Assembly: GCA_037126765.1 (NCBI GenBank)
Contig: JBBCBC010000001.1
Location: 27,512,804-27,576,803, forward strand
DNA length: 64,000 bases
Reading direction: 5' to 3'
DNA from: Stenogyne calaminthoides
Lineage: Eukaryota; Streptophyta; Magnoliopsida; Lamiales; Lamiaceae
Part shown: one piece after another, positions 11,724-24,135 of the stretch
Numbering within the stretch: the first letter of the stretch is position 1
How the letters are laid out: each line of letters opens with the position of its first letter
Notes under the pieces: model-generated
The model's database searches: none
The model's input: the letters and a program-made list of their open reading frames with translations, nothing else
What the model was told of the DNA's origin: nothing
Made by a program: the position numbers and the translations under genes

Positions 11724-12660
11724 TTATGGGAACACATCTTTGTACTCTCGTACGATGGGTACTTCTTGAATCGACATATCATCTTGTTCAGATTGCACTA
11801 TGCTCACAAGAAACGCGGTACAATTCCCTTTCCTTAACATTTTCTTTGTTTTCATTGCAGACACCACTTGTGGTAGTGACCCTGCTTTGGCCCCAAAGAA
11901 TGTGTAATCTCTGTTCTCTAAATTTTTGAAAGAAATTTCTTTCTCACGACACATAATGATGGCATGTTTGGCCGTCAAGCAATCCATTCCCAAAATTATA
12001 TCGAAATCACTCATCTTGATGACATGTAAATCGGCTACTAGATTCTTATCCTCAAGACTAATTATTATCCCCTTGCATAATTGAGTGGTTTGTACAATCG
12101 TGTCTGATGGTATACTTACTTCAAGAAAATCTTTGTCTACTCTTGTGTTACTTTTTCTTATTTTTTCAAACATCTTATCGGAAATAAATGAGTGAGTCGC
12201 CCCCGTATCAAATAATACTAGAGCAGGTATACCAGAAATGGTCAACATACCTGCCATCGTTCCTGGTTCATTAGCGGCTTCTTGTTGAGTCATTGCAAAG
12301 ACACGAGCGGGTCCAACTTTCTGTTTTCCCTTGTCTTTGAGCAGTGGGCAGTTGGTTACTCCATGTCCTGGATCTCTACAGTGATAGCATAATCCTGGCC
12401 CGTACAAGCACTCTCCAATGTGGTTTCTTCTGCATTTAGGACATGTCGGTATGCTTCTTTGTGAGACTTGATTTGTGTTCCCCTCCTTCCGGGCATTTTT
12501 ATTGTGATTATTGCCTCTTCCTTGCTTTGGATTCACCCATTTCCTCTTATTTGGAAGTTCTAAGGTTCTCTTCTCCGTGTGTTCGAGCTTTAGTCGAGAT
12601 GCAATTTCTTGAGCCTTAGAAAAGGCCTCAGTGTAGGTCAGAGTCTCTTGACCTGCAAGG
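11724..12660 (-). pseudogene. Gypsy zinc knuckle and aspartic protease
   Basis: The frame 12536-11724 contains the CCHC knuckle CYHCRDPGHGVTNC and the aspartic protease site ALVLFDTGATHSFIS. The segment FDIILGMDCLTAKHA then follows, as in plant Gypsy proteases. Upstream codons to about 12660 continue gag. The frame ends at a TAA just before RT. Confidence 0.9.
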
Positions 12661-13283
12661 ATGCTGCTAATCTCTGGTCGTAGATTTTTCTCAAAACGTC
12701 AAGCCTTCATTAGTTCAGTGTCCACCAAGTGCGGAGCAAATCTGCTGAGTTGACTGAACTTTCGCTCATAATCGAGTACAGTCATGGTGCCTTGTTTGAG
12801 GTGAATGAATTATGATTCCTTCTGATCATGAAAAGATTGGGGCATGTAATTTTGAATCACTGCTTCTTTGAATTCTTCCCAGGTTAGGGATGTCCTTTGT
12901 ACATTTGTCTTAGTTCGACAATAGGCTTCCCACCAATAGTTAGCCTCGTCTGTCAATTGAAAGACAGCACATGAAACCCTTTGCTCGTCAGTGCACTCAA
13001 TATGAGTGAATATTTTCTCGAGTGCCCTCAACCAATTTTTAGCTTCAGCTGGATTTTCTTTACCGTTGAAAGTAGGTGGGCGGTAACGCCTGAATTGCTC
13101 CACTACGGTACTCATTTCGTTGTGTGGTGTTGGTCGAGGTGGTACAGTTGAAGAAGGAACATTGGTAAAGTGTTGTGCTAGACCTCGAAGAATGGTTGCA
13201 AGATCATTCCCTAAGTTTTCATTTGCTGATTGGGGAGGTTCTTGAACTGGAATCTGTGTACGGTGTGGTCGTCCATGACTCAT
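12660..13283 (-). pseudogene. Gypsy gag capsid domain
   Basis: Starts MSHGRPHRTQIPVQEP. The retrotransposon-gag core shows RYRPPTFNGKENPAEAKNWL, then QLTDEANYWWEAY and TWEEFKEAVIQNYMP. A TAA at 12810 and a TGA near 12700 break the frame before the zinc knuckle. Capsid formation is the expected role. Confidence 0.88.
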
Positions 13284-13674
13284 GATCTATTACACTAAGA
13301 ACCATCAGTACAAATTTTTTTATTTATTTTATTTTATTATGTATAGATAAATATTTTTAAGCAATTAAATAAATTGTTCGTGCTAAGTAGATAAATAATG
13401 ATAACCACATAAGACATTCATACTAGTTAAGTAGTTTACTATGTTATAACAGCAGTCATTAACCCATAAGTACATAACATAGTAAGTTCATAGTCATGCA
13501 TATATATATTTTTTTTTTAATACTAACGGGGACCTATCTAGAAGGGACAACTAATAATATGCATTAGATACTTATATTCTATAGTTAGGTCAAAAGGTTC
13601 AAGTTCTATCATGGAGAAACGTTGTCATCTAGTAGTTATACAAAATTCGATAGGTCCAGAGCTTATCTACGGGC
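13284..13674. other. Gypsy leader, non-coding part
   Basis: AT-rich leader between gag and the upstream ORF; no motif recognised apart from a T-rich run at 13510-13520. Confidence 0.5.
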
Positions 13675-14116
13675 TTAGTATGATCCAACTGAGGAATGTT
13701 GATCGCCTTCCTCATACTGGGGAGGTACTACTGGTTCCTGATTGATCACCACAGGCTCTTCTTCTTCTTCTTCTTCTGCAGCAACTGCGTGAGGGATGGC
13801 TTGTTCGGGCATCGGTGGATGGCCCTCGAGAATCCAATCGTAGTATAGCCCTGCGGAGAAACATTGGTAGCACACCTCACCATAGTGACCAGCCATATTG
13901 ATACATAACATATGCATGGAATCTCCAAGCTTCCGGCAGTGAGTTAATCAGGATCCAACAGGCTTCGCGGTCATCTATGGGTTGCTCCATGTGGTATGAC
14001 ATCCTCCACATAGCGGCCAATTCCCCAATATGTGCCCCCACATCTGCTATCTCATCACGATTGTGTGCAACACATCGGTTGAATCGAGCGGTTATATATG
14101 GTTCATACCTGTCCAT
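13675..14116 (-). pseudogene. Extra ORF between the primer-binding site and gag of the Gypsy element
   Basis: Two overlapping frames (14116-13877 and 13917-13675) on the gag strand appear to be one ORF with a single shift around 13917-13930. The first reads from MDRYEPYITARFNRCVAHNR to INSLPEAWRFH; the second ends in an acidic, proline-containing tail with a Glu run. I do not recognise a family. Position upstream of gag and codon-like composition suggest a lineage-specific accessory ORF or captured host exon. Confidence 0.4.
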
Positions 14117-14512
14117 CTAAAGTACCCAATTTTTTTACAAAACATAAGTCTAATTATTATTTAATGTGGTCTTACTAGCTACATGATGTAATTGTTTTAA
14201 AGTGGTTTTTAAACTTAAATTTTTATGTATTACTTACCTGAGTTTGACGCAGATAGATGATTGCAGATGCGGCCTTAGTTATCTATTTTATTGTCATATT
14301 ATTCATGTACACTAGGTTATGTGTGATACATTTAATTATAATCTTTGAGAAATTAGTTGGATAACCTTTAATAAAACTAAGTATAAGTTTAGTATATTGT
14401 ATTATTGGTAATATGTGCATATTCTTAGAATTTTACCTTATATGCATGAGCGTAGGTTACACAAAATGTCCCCCTTTTTATACACATGTATATAAGCAAG
14501 TCTGCAGAATCT

Positions 14513-14530
14513 CAGACCCGCTCCGATACC
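14513..14530 (-). other. Primer-binding site of the Gypsy element
   Basis: On the minus strand TGGTATCGGAGC follows the LTR end GGGGCGTTACA after a few bases. It is complementary to initiator methionine tRNA with one difference from the usual TGGTATCAGAGC. Confidence 0.75.
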
Positions 14531-15029
14531 ACTCTGTAACGCCCCGATTTTTAATTAAGTTAGTTATCAATATTATTTATTCACGAGACGCTACTCAATT
14601 GAAATAATGCAACCACAAAAAAATATTCGATAAGAAAACGAAGTGTAATTTTTTTTATTTATATTTTATTTTATTATTATTATCTATTTATTTATTTATT
14701 TTAGTAAATTAATTATCATGTAATTAATATTTAATAAAAAATTAGCAACAATATTATAAAGGTGCAGCAAAATTTATTTAAATATTTCATAATATCCATA
14801 TGAAAATATGGTATGAATTCTTTTAGCATTACAATAAGCAAACTAACTTAAATAATTCTATTCTTTTATTTCTTGGCCTTAGCGTCATGGATCATCCTTC
14901 CTTGTCAAACTCCTGATCTGAAAAATGGTAAAATAATTGGGGTGAGTGTGTGAAAAACACTCAGTGAGGTAACTTCATAATTGCACAAATTAAATAACAA
15001 AATGTAAATAATATAAGTAGTGTAGGCTG

Positions 15030-15390
15030 AGTCCGAAGTAATGGTGTTGGTTGAACCAGACTGAGTATAATGATTCCGCATTGGCAGAGCCAAACTATCG
15101 AAAATGTAAATGGTGCTGGCTGGCCCAGTCTTAGTATAATGAATCCATGTCGGCATAGCCAGACTGTCGGAAATGTAACTGTAGTGATGCTGGATGGGCC
15201 AGACTTGAAATAATTATAATAGCGCTGGCTGGGCCAGACTTGGCATAATATAATGGTGCTGGTTGTGCCAGACTTTAACATAATATAATGGTGTTGGCTG
15301 TGCCAGGCTTAGAGTAATGAATCCGTGTTGGCATAGCCAAACTGACGGAAATAATTGTAATGATGTTGGCGAGGCCAGACTTAATTATAT
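15030..15390. repeat. Degenerate tandem repeat in the Gypsy LTR
   Basis: Seven or more units share the core GGTGCTGGCTGGGCCAGACTT followed by an AT-rich spacer (often ATAATATAAT or GTATAATGAATCC). Unit length varies between roughly 40 and 95 bp. On the minus strand this lies downstream of the TATA box, in the transcribed R/U5 part. Confidence 0.75.
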
Positions 15391-16745
15391 TAAAAACATA
15401 ATGAAATATTAATAAGACAATTATAACAATTGTATTGTTTAAAACTCAATAAAGAGTTGAAGTAAAATCCCCACCTTAAGTGATGTGGCGTATTAATTAC
15501 GAGTTCTCCGAACCTTCCAAACCTACAAAGTAGTTTTTTAAAAAAAAAATATATGTAAGTAATTATTAAAATTGTTTATTAAGTTATTTGTATTTAAATG
15601 GATGTAAAATGAGGGTTTTAGGACTTAATTAAGGTTAGGGGCAAAACTGAAATTTTACAGAAATATTCACTGCTCGTATTTAGTATCAACGTGTAGGTTT
15701 TTAAGGATCATTTGCCGCTTGTTTGGGTTGAATCAGATGTAAAACGAAGATTTTACGAGCATTTAAAATGTAGGGGCTAAACTGTAAATTTTGGAAGGTT
15801 TGACTGACTAAATTTTTAATTGACCAGGACTTAATTGAAGTTTTCAAAGTTTTTCAATTTAATCCTTACTATTCATCTAATTCTCTCTAACACCCCCTAT
15901 ACTTCCAAGCAAATAACAAAATGACCCTTCCCGGAGTTTTACAACTCCGATTGACAAACGGAAAACACCGCTTGAATCCTCACGACACAAGGAATAGTCT
16001 ACACCTAAAATTCGAGCAGAAGTGACACTTTAAAATTTTCCAGAATTCGAGTTAGAGACGCTGCATACTTTCTTTTCGTGAAAAATTTCGGTTTTTCCGG
16101 CAGGGCTCCATCCCTCTCCGTTCTTTGACTCAAAGGTAAGATGTTAACCCCCGTAAACATCACTACCCATGAACGACCTCAATTACTCTAATTTTTCATA
16201 TTTTCGAAACAACACACCCATCTACACAACACGACGCCGGCATCGGAGGTACATATACCTCCTTTCATGCATGTTACTATCTAATACAACGTAAAAATGC
16301 TCCTCTAACCTTTATACATGACTGAACAGTGCTTAAAGAAAATGAAAGAAGAGTTTTGGAAATTTTCGGTTTTCCAACGGATTAAAATGCTAAATTTTAA
16401 CATAATTTACATGGTGATTAGAGGGTCGGTTGTACGATTCGAAGGTATATCGATGATCTATGCTACGAGGGGATCACAGGGATGTCAAAAGTTGAATAAT
16501 CGGCTTATCAAAAAGTGATTGCGGCAAATGGTTAAGTAGGATGGTTGAGCTGTGAACATATGAGTAGCGAAAGGGGTGTGTGATGGTCCGTTTATGGAAC
16601 TTACACAGGTGATGAATGGAGTAAGGAAGAAGAAGATGAAAGTTTATTATTATTATTTATTTATTTCTAAAAATAGAAACTTTCATGGATTTCAATTCTT
16701 ACCTATGCAGCTTTCCTTTTCATGGTATGCACAAATGTAAAGCTT

Positions 16746-16757
16746 CCTATTTATAGA
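16746..16757 (-). promoter_or_regulatory. TATA box of the Gypsy LTR
   Basis: CTATAAATAGG on the minus strand, about 30 bp downstream (minus direction) of the hAT insertion, which therefore separates the upstream U3 from the core promoter. Confidence 0.6.
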
Positions 16758-16807
16758 GAAGTTAAATACTACTACAATTATTATCCTATAGACTCTATGT
16801 TTTAAAA

Positions 16808-16982
16808 ACCCGGTCCGACCGGTCGGTCGAACCGGTCGGACCGGTGAACCGCCCTGAACCGGTCCAATAGAGGTGTATAAAACCGCTATTGGACCGCTAC
16901 CCCGAAAACCGGAAAAACCGGTTGAAAACCGGTCAAAACCGGAAACCGGTCAATAGTTAAACCGGCGGTTTTGACCGGTTTT
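16808..16982. promoter_or_regulatory. hAT subterminal ACCGGT repeat cluster
   Basis: Many overlapping copies of ACCGGT and AAAACCGG occur within 175 bp of the left terminus, in both orientations. In hAT elements such as Ac, subterminal hexamer arrays bind transposase; that role here is inferred. Confidence 0.75.
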
Positions 16983-17898
16983 CACTTAATTTTTTTTTTT
17001 ATTACTGAAAAAACGAAATCGATTTCTTTGATTCTTTCTTTCTTCCTCAGTTCAGTTTTTCAGAAACTGAGAATTGAGAAAAGCCCTAAGAGGCTAAGCA
17101 CAGCGGCAAACAAAATCCAACCCAAACGAAATCGATTGCTCGTCGCGCCTGGCCGTCGCTCTGATTTTCTGCGCTCGCAACCGCCAGTCGCCCGAGCTTG
17201 CCGTCAATCGCGGTGAGTTTTGTTCTTTTTTTTTTCTTTTTCCACTTCTTAAATAAATCGATTATTAGTTTATTACTACGAAACAACAGATTTCCCATCT
17301 CATCTTCCGTTGAGAAACTACAATTTTATAATTACGAAAATGAATAGCAAGCAGGATATGTATAGCGCAATATTTTGTTACTTTAATCATTCTGAAAGAA
17401 CGAGGAAATTACCTCAAGATTCTCGCGAGTGCCCTTTACTTTTTAGTTATATGATTTGGAGTTCAGTTGGTTCAATATTGCGATGGTGAAGGATGGAATA
17501 GCGTGAAGAAGATGGGAGGAATGTGATTCTTGCTTTCTGAGTGATGTATCTATTTTTTTTTTTTTCAGAACGCGGAGAATTAATACCAGTACTAAATACT
17601 AATGCGTTAGCAAAGTTGAAGGTTCGCGCCCAACCTTAGAATGTTGAGAGATGGTATTAGATGAAGAAGAATTTCTCTGTCTCCTCTGATTTTCTTTGTG
17701 ATTAATGTTAGCTCTAGATTTGCTAATATTTTTATAGAGAAATATAATGTTGGATGTTTTGGAACTGTTATATGTCAGTCCAATTATTGATGAAAGATTG
17801 TGAAACAGCAAACCCCTTTTTTCTGATTTTATTCTTTGTAGTTTGTAGAAAAATAGATACTTCACAATCAATGACTCATCTTGTTCATTCTACTCCAA

Positions 17899-20457
17899 AT
17901 GGCTTCTCCAACGGCATCTACTACCGGTTCTAATCCTTCGTTGCGATTGAACTTCGTGAAGTTCAAATAATGTTCGACTTCGACCCGAGCTTGATCCAAC
18001 TTGGAAGTATATCTCTATTGTTGATCTTTGATAAAAATGTTGGTAAGAACCAAAATCTCCTATGTTCTTTTTTTTGGTAAAAAGTATAGAGGTGGGGGTA
18101 TTCACAGGATGAAAGAACATTTAGCACAAATTACTGGAAATATTTCTAGTTGTGTTAGTGTTCCTCATGAGGTGATGCTTGAAATGAGAAAGTCGTTAGA
18201 TGAATGTGCAATTGCTAAAAGGAACAAAGTTAAACCGAATACTTGTATGATAGGTGGAGAAGAAGTTGAAATTTTAATGACAAATGATTTGAGTGCCCCT
18301 GCTGCTAATAAAAGAAAAAAACTTGTTGGAGACTTTTTGAAATCTAGTCCACTACCAAATCAGTCTCAGGCTAGCATAAAAGCTTCATGGCAAAGTAAGG
18401 AAAAAAAGCATGAGACTGATTTGGCTTTGGCAAATTGGTTTTATGATGCTTGCATACCTATGAATGCTGTGAATTCCAAGTTTTTTAAACCGGCTATGGA
18501 GAAAATAGCAGCATATGGTGCTGGCTATACTCCACCTAATTACCATGCTTTGAGAGTTCCTTTGTTGAAAGAAGCTAAGACTCAAGTTACCTTGACCATT
18601 GATGCTCTTCGAATTAAATGGGGTGAAAGTGGGTGTACAATAATGGGTGATGGATGGAAAGATCAGAGTAAAAGGCCATTGATCAACTTTTTGGTTTATA
18701 GTCGATATGGTGTCTCCTTTATCAAGTCTTATGATGCATCCCGTGTGAAGTCAAGTTCGGAACTCTTGTGCAATTTGTTTTCAAATATAGTGGAACTTGT
18801 GGGAAAGGAGAATGTTGTCCATATGGTTACTGATAATGCGGCTAACTACAAGGGTGCTGGAAAGAGGTTGAATGAAAAATATCCAAAAATTTATTGGTCC
18901 CCTTGTTCTGCTCACTGTCTCAATTTGATCTTGGAAGACATTGGCAAGATGAAAACCTGCCTCATCATGTGTCTTTATGGCATTCAAATCACCAAATTTT
19001 TTATAACAACAAATGGTGTCTTGGTTGGTTGAGAGCAAGGTCTGGATGGACTGAAATAGTTAGGCCTGCAGCTACTCGATTTGGTACAAATTTCATTGCT
19101 TTGAAAAGTCTTTATGATCATAGGGCTGATTTGGAGGCCTTGGTTTTATGCCCTGAGTACCGTGAAAATTGTAATAGTGACAAAGGTAAGGGAGTGAGGG
19201 AGATTGTCTTGAACAATAGGTTTTGGAGTAATTCCAATGTAGTTGTGAAGATCTTGGAACCTCTTATGCGGCTTCTATGCATTTGTGACACGGATGAGAA
19301 GCCTTCTTTGGGCTATGTTTATGAGGGGTTGGAGAGGGCAATTAGAGCAACAAAAGAACTGTTCAAAGGTGATGAAGTTAAGTATAAGCCATTTGTGGAT
19401 AAAATTTAGGAGAGGTTTGACAATATGTTGAAGTTGAATCTTCATGGAGCTGCTTATTGGTTGAATCCTAGATTTCAGTATGACCCTGATCATCAAATAC
19501 CTAGTCATGCTTTCACGGGTTTGCTTCAGATAATTCAAGATTATTATAAAGATGTGTCGAATGTGATTGATGAGATTACAATATTTCGCGAGGGTATGGG
19601 TTCATTTGCAAATTCATTGGCTAGACCATCATCAAAAACTACTGCTCCGGGTATGTTTTTTTTCCTTTTCCTTTTCTGTTATTTCTTTTTATCTTTGTTT
19701 TTTTGGTACGTATATAATATATATGTTCGTGAATTTATTTTAGATGAATGGTGGAGGATATTTGGCTCGTCTGCACCAAAGTTACGTGATCTTGCTGTGA
19801 GAATCTTGAGTCAAACATCTTCTTCTTCTGGTTGTGAGCATAATTGGAGTGTATTTGAGCGCATTCATACTAAGAAGAGGAACAGATTGGAGCATGAAAG
19901 GTTGAATGATCTTGTATATGTTCATTACAATTTGCGCTTGCAAGATCGATAAGTCTATATACTTTTTGATTTTGTGTTTGTGGAATGATCTTGTATATGT
20001 TCATTACAATTTGTGGATTTCATTGTAGTGGTAAAGATAAGATGGACATGTTTGATCCCCTTGATTATGAATGCATCGATAAGGTGGATTCTTGGATTGT
20101 TGATGATGACATAGAAGGTGAAGAAGGTGAACTTGTGGTAACACATTATGCAAGAGAATAATGATGGTGGTACTTCACAAAACACAAATATTGGAGGTAC
20201 TAGTTGATTGTTATTTCACTTTTAGTTTCTTGAATTTATAATGCAAATCAATAAAATTTTAAATCTTGTTCTCTTTATTTATAGTCTTCATTTTCTTTAT
20301 TGGTGTATATGTTTTATATCTAGGTGATGTTAACTTGAATGATGCACCCATTGATAATGATGATGTTGATTTGGACAACTTTGGAAACTTAGACTTGGAT
20401 GGCTTGGGCAACTTGGACTTGTTGGATGAGGAACTTGGAAGACAATTTACGGCATAA
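17899..20457 (+). pseudogene. hAT transposase (BED / DUF659 / hAT dimerisation), inactivated
   Basis: A start at 17899 (MASPTASTTGSN) leads into a degraded BED zinc finger (DPTWKYISI, then KKYRGGGIHRMKEHLA with lost cysteines). A DUF659-type catalytic region follows (GDGWKDQSKRPLINFLVYS, VTDNAANYKGAGK, SAHCLNLILEDIG). Next come IVRPAATRFGTNFIALKSL and, after an intron at about 19652-19743, the dimerisation motif SGCEHNWSVFERIHTKKRNR. Breaks: shifts before 18028, a shift in the T-run at 18997-19002, and a TAG at 19407-19409. An acidic tail continues near 20050-20160 and 20330-20457. A 30-bp segment (19905-19934) recurs at 19984-20013 and disrupts the tail. Confidence 0.88.
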
Positions 20458-21216
20458 AATTTGGACTTGTTGTTCACTTTTATTTATTTTGCAATCATAA
20501 GACATTTGTGATGATGATTTGAATTTCAAACTCTTTTATTGTATTTGACATCTACTATGTTTGCTTTATGTTATGACTTGTGACTTTTGTATTGTTGATG
20601 ACATTTCTATTATGTTTGGAAATTGAAATTTGAAAGTTGGAACTATTTATGTTAATGGACATTTCTATTATGTTTAGAAATTTAAGTTTGAACTTTGAAG
20701 TTTGAAGTTTGAAATTTGAAGTGACTTTAGATACTTTATATTCACTTATCATACTCTATATTTTGAATTTTTTTTAAAAATTATGCATATTATATATATA
20801 TAATATTTATTATGACGTCATACCGGCTCAATCCGGTCCGACCCCGGTCCAACCTTTTTTTGGGGTCGTTCGGCTCAACTTCCGGTTCCAGTTTTTAAAA
20901 CATAGCTATAGACCTATCCTAAAAGCTATTAGTATTTTAATATAAATGCGTGGTTAAAATTTTTGATGTGTAGATCACAAAAATCTTACTTGCCGCCTGC
21001 AAGTCTTGTAGGTGAAGCTTGCAACAGTAATTGCCAAGTCTTGTAGATGAAGTTTGCAATAGTAATTGCAAGAGGGGTATGTATCCATACTTAATATATA
21101 TATATTGCTTAAGCATTTTCTTTATTTATTAACTCAACTACATGCAAGTAGTATATATACATATATATATATATATCTAATTTATTTTTAAGCTTTATTT
21201 TGGGGTGTTATACACA

Positions 21217-22553
21217 GGCTCATTTTTCAAGCTAACTTTGAGAAATTTTGATTCTAATTTTTTCTAAATATGTGATTGCATTTGACGTGTTATTTGAGGA
21301 AAAATGAAGCTTTGAGAGATATAATTATTCGAAACAAATAATTCAAATTACTTTCTGTAAAATTTAATAAAATATGATGTTGCATCATACATCTTAAATT
21401 TGAAGATGTTCTAGATCTTGATTTCCTTGTGCAATTATTTCCTTTGTAGCGACATAGATTAAATGAATCTTGATACAATCAAACAATACAAATTTTAGAA
21501 AGAAACAATTAATTTTCTACATTAAAAATTTATTTATCGACTAACTCCCGCTTTAATTAGAGTTTTAGAAATTACAGAGCAGACACTATTACTAAAAGTG
21601 GACATCACTTCAGAGAGTTTGTGAGATAAAAATGTTATAAATCAAAACCATTTAGTAAATTAGTATTTCACTTTGACTTATTTTTCGCAGGAACAACGAT
21701 TTATGAACATTGAAATTTGTTAATAAGACATATAATTCCATAGTTTAATAGTTATTGTAATAATTGGAACAATTTACTATAAAACATAATAATAACCAAA
21801 TTATGAAAGTGAGTAATTATATAAAAAAAAATTGCATTTGTGGATAAGCTTAATTGTACAAAAAGCAACGCCAATTCTGAATGATCGAAATGATACATCA
21901 TCATACTTCCAAATCATGCCCTTGTCACTTCTTTTCAAGGGCACAACCAACCGAGTGTCACTTACATATTTTTTTAGTGTCTAAAGAACCAAAATCTCCC
22001 TATCCACGCGGCAAATAAACAGTGAAATAAAAATAATTTAAAAAAACATCAATTTTTGTGCTGGAATTGGAAACATAAATTTACGCATAAATGATTACAA
22101 AAATCAAAAGAAGAGAAAAACGTACAAAGTGTATCCATTCTCAAATTTGGCATATCTACTACACGAAATATATATTAAATCATAATTAAGAACTCCTTGA
22201 ACATCTGCTACATAATTTATAATAACTAATAATAAAAGAAAACTTAATTGTTATATAAATAAAGCATCTTAATTGAAGATAATGCGCTATTAGACATATC
22301 TAATCTCTAAGATATCAATTGAGAAGTCAACTCGCTTATTTAGCTTGAAAAATTACAATACATATAGTAACATATTGCCTCCAAATTAGAAGAAGAATAT
22401 GAGATACGATAATTAGGGTTCTATTAGAATGGTAAAAAAAAACTCTAACGTGTAAATAATTTATCTCCCTTGCGCTTCTGTCTAACAAAAAATATTCATA
22501 TATACGTATTCCAAAATAATACATTACACTACAAGATATTCTACGACAAAACA
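21217..22553. other. AT-rich intergenic DNA
   Basis: No domain-bearing frame, RNA gene or paired repeat was recognised between the Gypsy LTR and the first LTR of the direct pair. Confidence 0.6.
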
Positions 22554-24133
22554 TGTTGGGATATTTTAGTTTTGATGAATTATGCCAAAACATTATCAAC
22601 TTGTGTTATTGAAGCTAATATACAGATAACAAGTTGAGGGGGAACGAGAGAACAAGTTGAGGGGAACTCACGAAAATCGCATTTAAGATGATCGAGATCG
22701 ACGAGGTCGCAGACGACTGCTTTGAGATCGATGAGTAAGATGAGTTCCGAGTTAATCACGAAATTTGCAAATAAAATCAAGAAAAGAAAAAGCTAAGCCA
22801 AATGATCGGAAGAATCGGTTACCCGATCGTAACTCGACCAGACCGGATGACCCGATCGATGACCGAAAAGATAAGTCGATCGAAGACCGATCGATGATCA
22901 AAGACCGAATCGAAGAGAAGAGGTTGTCGATCGTAAGAGGAAAGGATGAGACCGACGAGATCGGACTTGATCGAGATCGATAAGCTAACATGATGCAACT
23001 AACTCCGATGTACTAACTGACGCAGATAAATTGATATGTCCGACTGATGTTATCTTGATCGATCCGACGATAAGATGATCGATCGAAGCGAGAAGAAATC
23101 GAAGAGAAGTCATCGAAGACAAGTCATCTCAAGTCATGTTCATCGAGAATCGAAACGCCATCGATGATCGCTTAGCCCGAAAAGCTAGTGACATGAGGGT
23201 CGATTGTCCGAAGTCGGAAGAGTCAACTCGCCAGCTGAGTGTCAAGATGTCCGATCGCATGTGTCTGGCCAAGAGAAGTCTCTGGGCTGAATGAAGAATC
23301 TCGAGACTCGGAAGAATCTCAAGACTCGGAAGATCCTCAAGAATATAAATAAGTTAGATTCAAATTTGACGTGGACCAATGAGAGGAAGACAACCAAACT
23401 GAAAAAGGTCATAGAAAGCATAGAATAGTATGGATTTGAATGTGACTCCATCCAACGGTAACATTCAAATCCACACTATAAATACAAGTTCTTCCATCAA
23501 ATTAAGTGTGAGAAATGCGTGAACCATCGAGCTACATAGCCAAATCATCTAGCATTTCCGCCATAGAACACTAAACAAGAAATACATGCATATATTCAAA
23601 GAGTGTTCTACCCTAGATCTATGTACAAATGTAATATCCTAAGCTTAGAGAGTTTCCCATCCTTAGCATTGAGGCTAAACAAATGTAAGGGAAATCTCAA
23701 CCTAGTTGAAAACCAAACAAACCTTACCCAAATCAATTTGATAGGTTAAGTTTGTAGGTGAGTGTGAACTCGGTAAACATCTAGCAATCCCAAAAGGGAG
23801 GGTAGGCAATCCCGTGAGGGAGATAAGTCCCGTTTGAGTGTGAACTCGGTAAACATCTGTTGGGTGTTGGACTAACACGTTAAACTAAGTCCAGTCGGTT
23901 AAGTTGGTGCCCCATGAAGGGAAGTGGATGTAGGAGTTGGACTCCGAACCACTATAAAAATCGTGTGTTCTTTACTGCTTTATGTTCTTACTTGCCATAT
24001 GCATTTGATTATAAGCAAAACACACATCGTTCTTAAAAGCAAAAAAAATTGGTATCACTATTCCCTCACCCCTGTTTTATATGCATTACAATTGGTATTT
24101 AACGCACTAATGGGTTTTCAAACTGGACCAACA
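22554..24133 (+). mobile_element. Left LTR of the 137-bp-interior element
   Basis: 1580 bp, TGTTGGGATATT to GGACCAACA. TATA box CTATAAATAC at 23476-23485. U3 is dense in GATCGA-type sequence where the solo LTR at 6308-7908 has GATCAGA or CTGATC. Confidence 0.88.
23476..23485 (+). promoter_or_regulatory. TATA box, left LTR
   Basis: CTATAAATAC, conserved in the family 2 LTRs, followed by the conserved AAGTTCTTCC. Confidence 0.6.
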
Positions 24134-24135
24134 AT

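Larger units (their letters stand above)
16794..20905 (+). mobile_element. hAT-family DNA transposon, 4.1 kb
   Basis: Terminal inverted repeats CTATGTTTTAAAAAC (from 16795) and its complement GTTTTTAAAACATAG (to 20905) bound the element. The 8-bp duplication CTATAGAC flanks it at 16786-16793 and 20906-20913. Both are hAT hallmarks. ACCGGT-type subterminal motifs crowd the left end (16808-16980), with a weaker set on the right (20820-20890). It carries a damaged transposase on the plus strand. Confidence 0.93.
11339..21214 (-). mobile_element. Ty3/Gypsy retrotransposon, truncated by SIRE-1
   Basis: On the minus strand the order is 5' LTR (14533-21214, with a nested hAT), primer-binding site, leader, gag, protease and the N-terminal part of RT, ending at the SIRE-1 insertion. 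Gag, CCHC, DTGA protease and RT in this order fit plant chromovirus-type Gypsy (Tekay/Del-like), but integrase and any chromodomain lie outside the window. In-frame stops occur at about 11724, 12700 and 12810. Confidence 0.88.
14533..21214 (-). mobile_element. 5' LTR of the Gypsy element, split by a hAT transposon
   Basis: Plus-strand ends are TGTAACGCCCCGA (14533) and GGGGTGTTATACA (about 21202-21214), an imperfect inverted pair with TG...CA ends. Without the 4112-bp hAT and one 8-bp target copy, the LTR is about 2.56 kb. A TATA box (minus CTATAAATAGG, 16746-16757) lies just left of the hAT insertion. An imperfect tandem region occupies about 15030-15390. The right end could also be 21216. 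Confidence 0.8.

Noticed and set aside
18385..19038. Minus-strand frames opposite the hAT transposase
   Set aside because: Shadows of the plus-strand coding sequence.
22752..22991. Overlapping charged frames rich in Asp/Arg or Ser
   Set aside because: Produced on both strands by repetitive GATCGA sequence inside an LTR.
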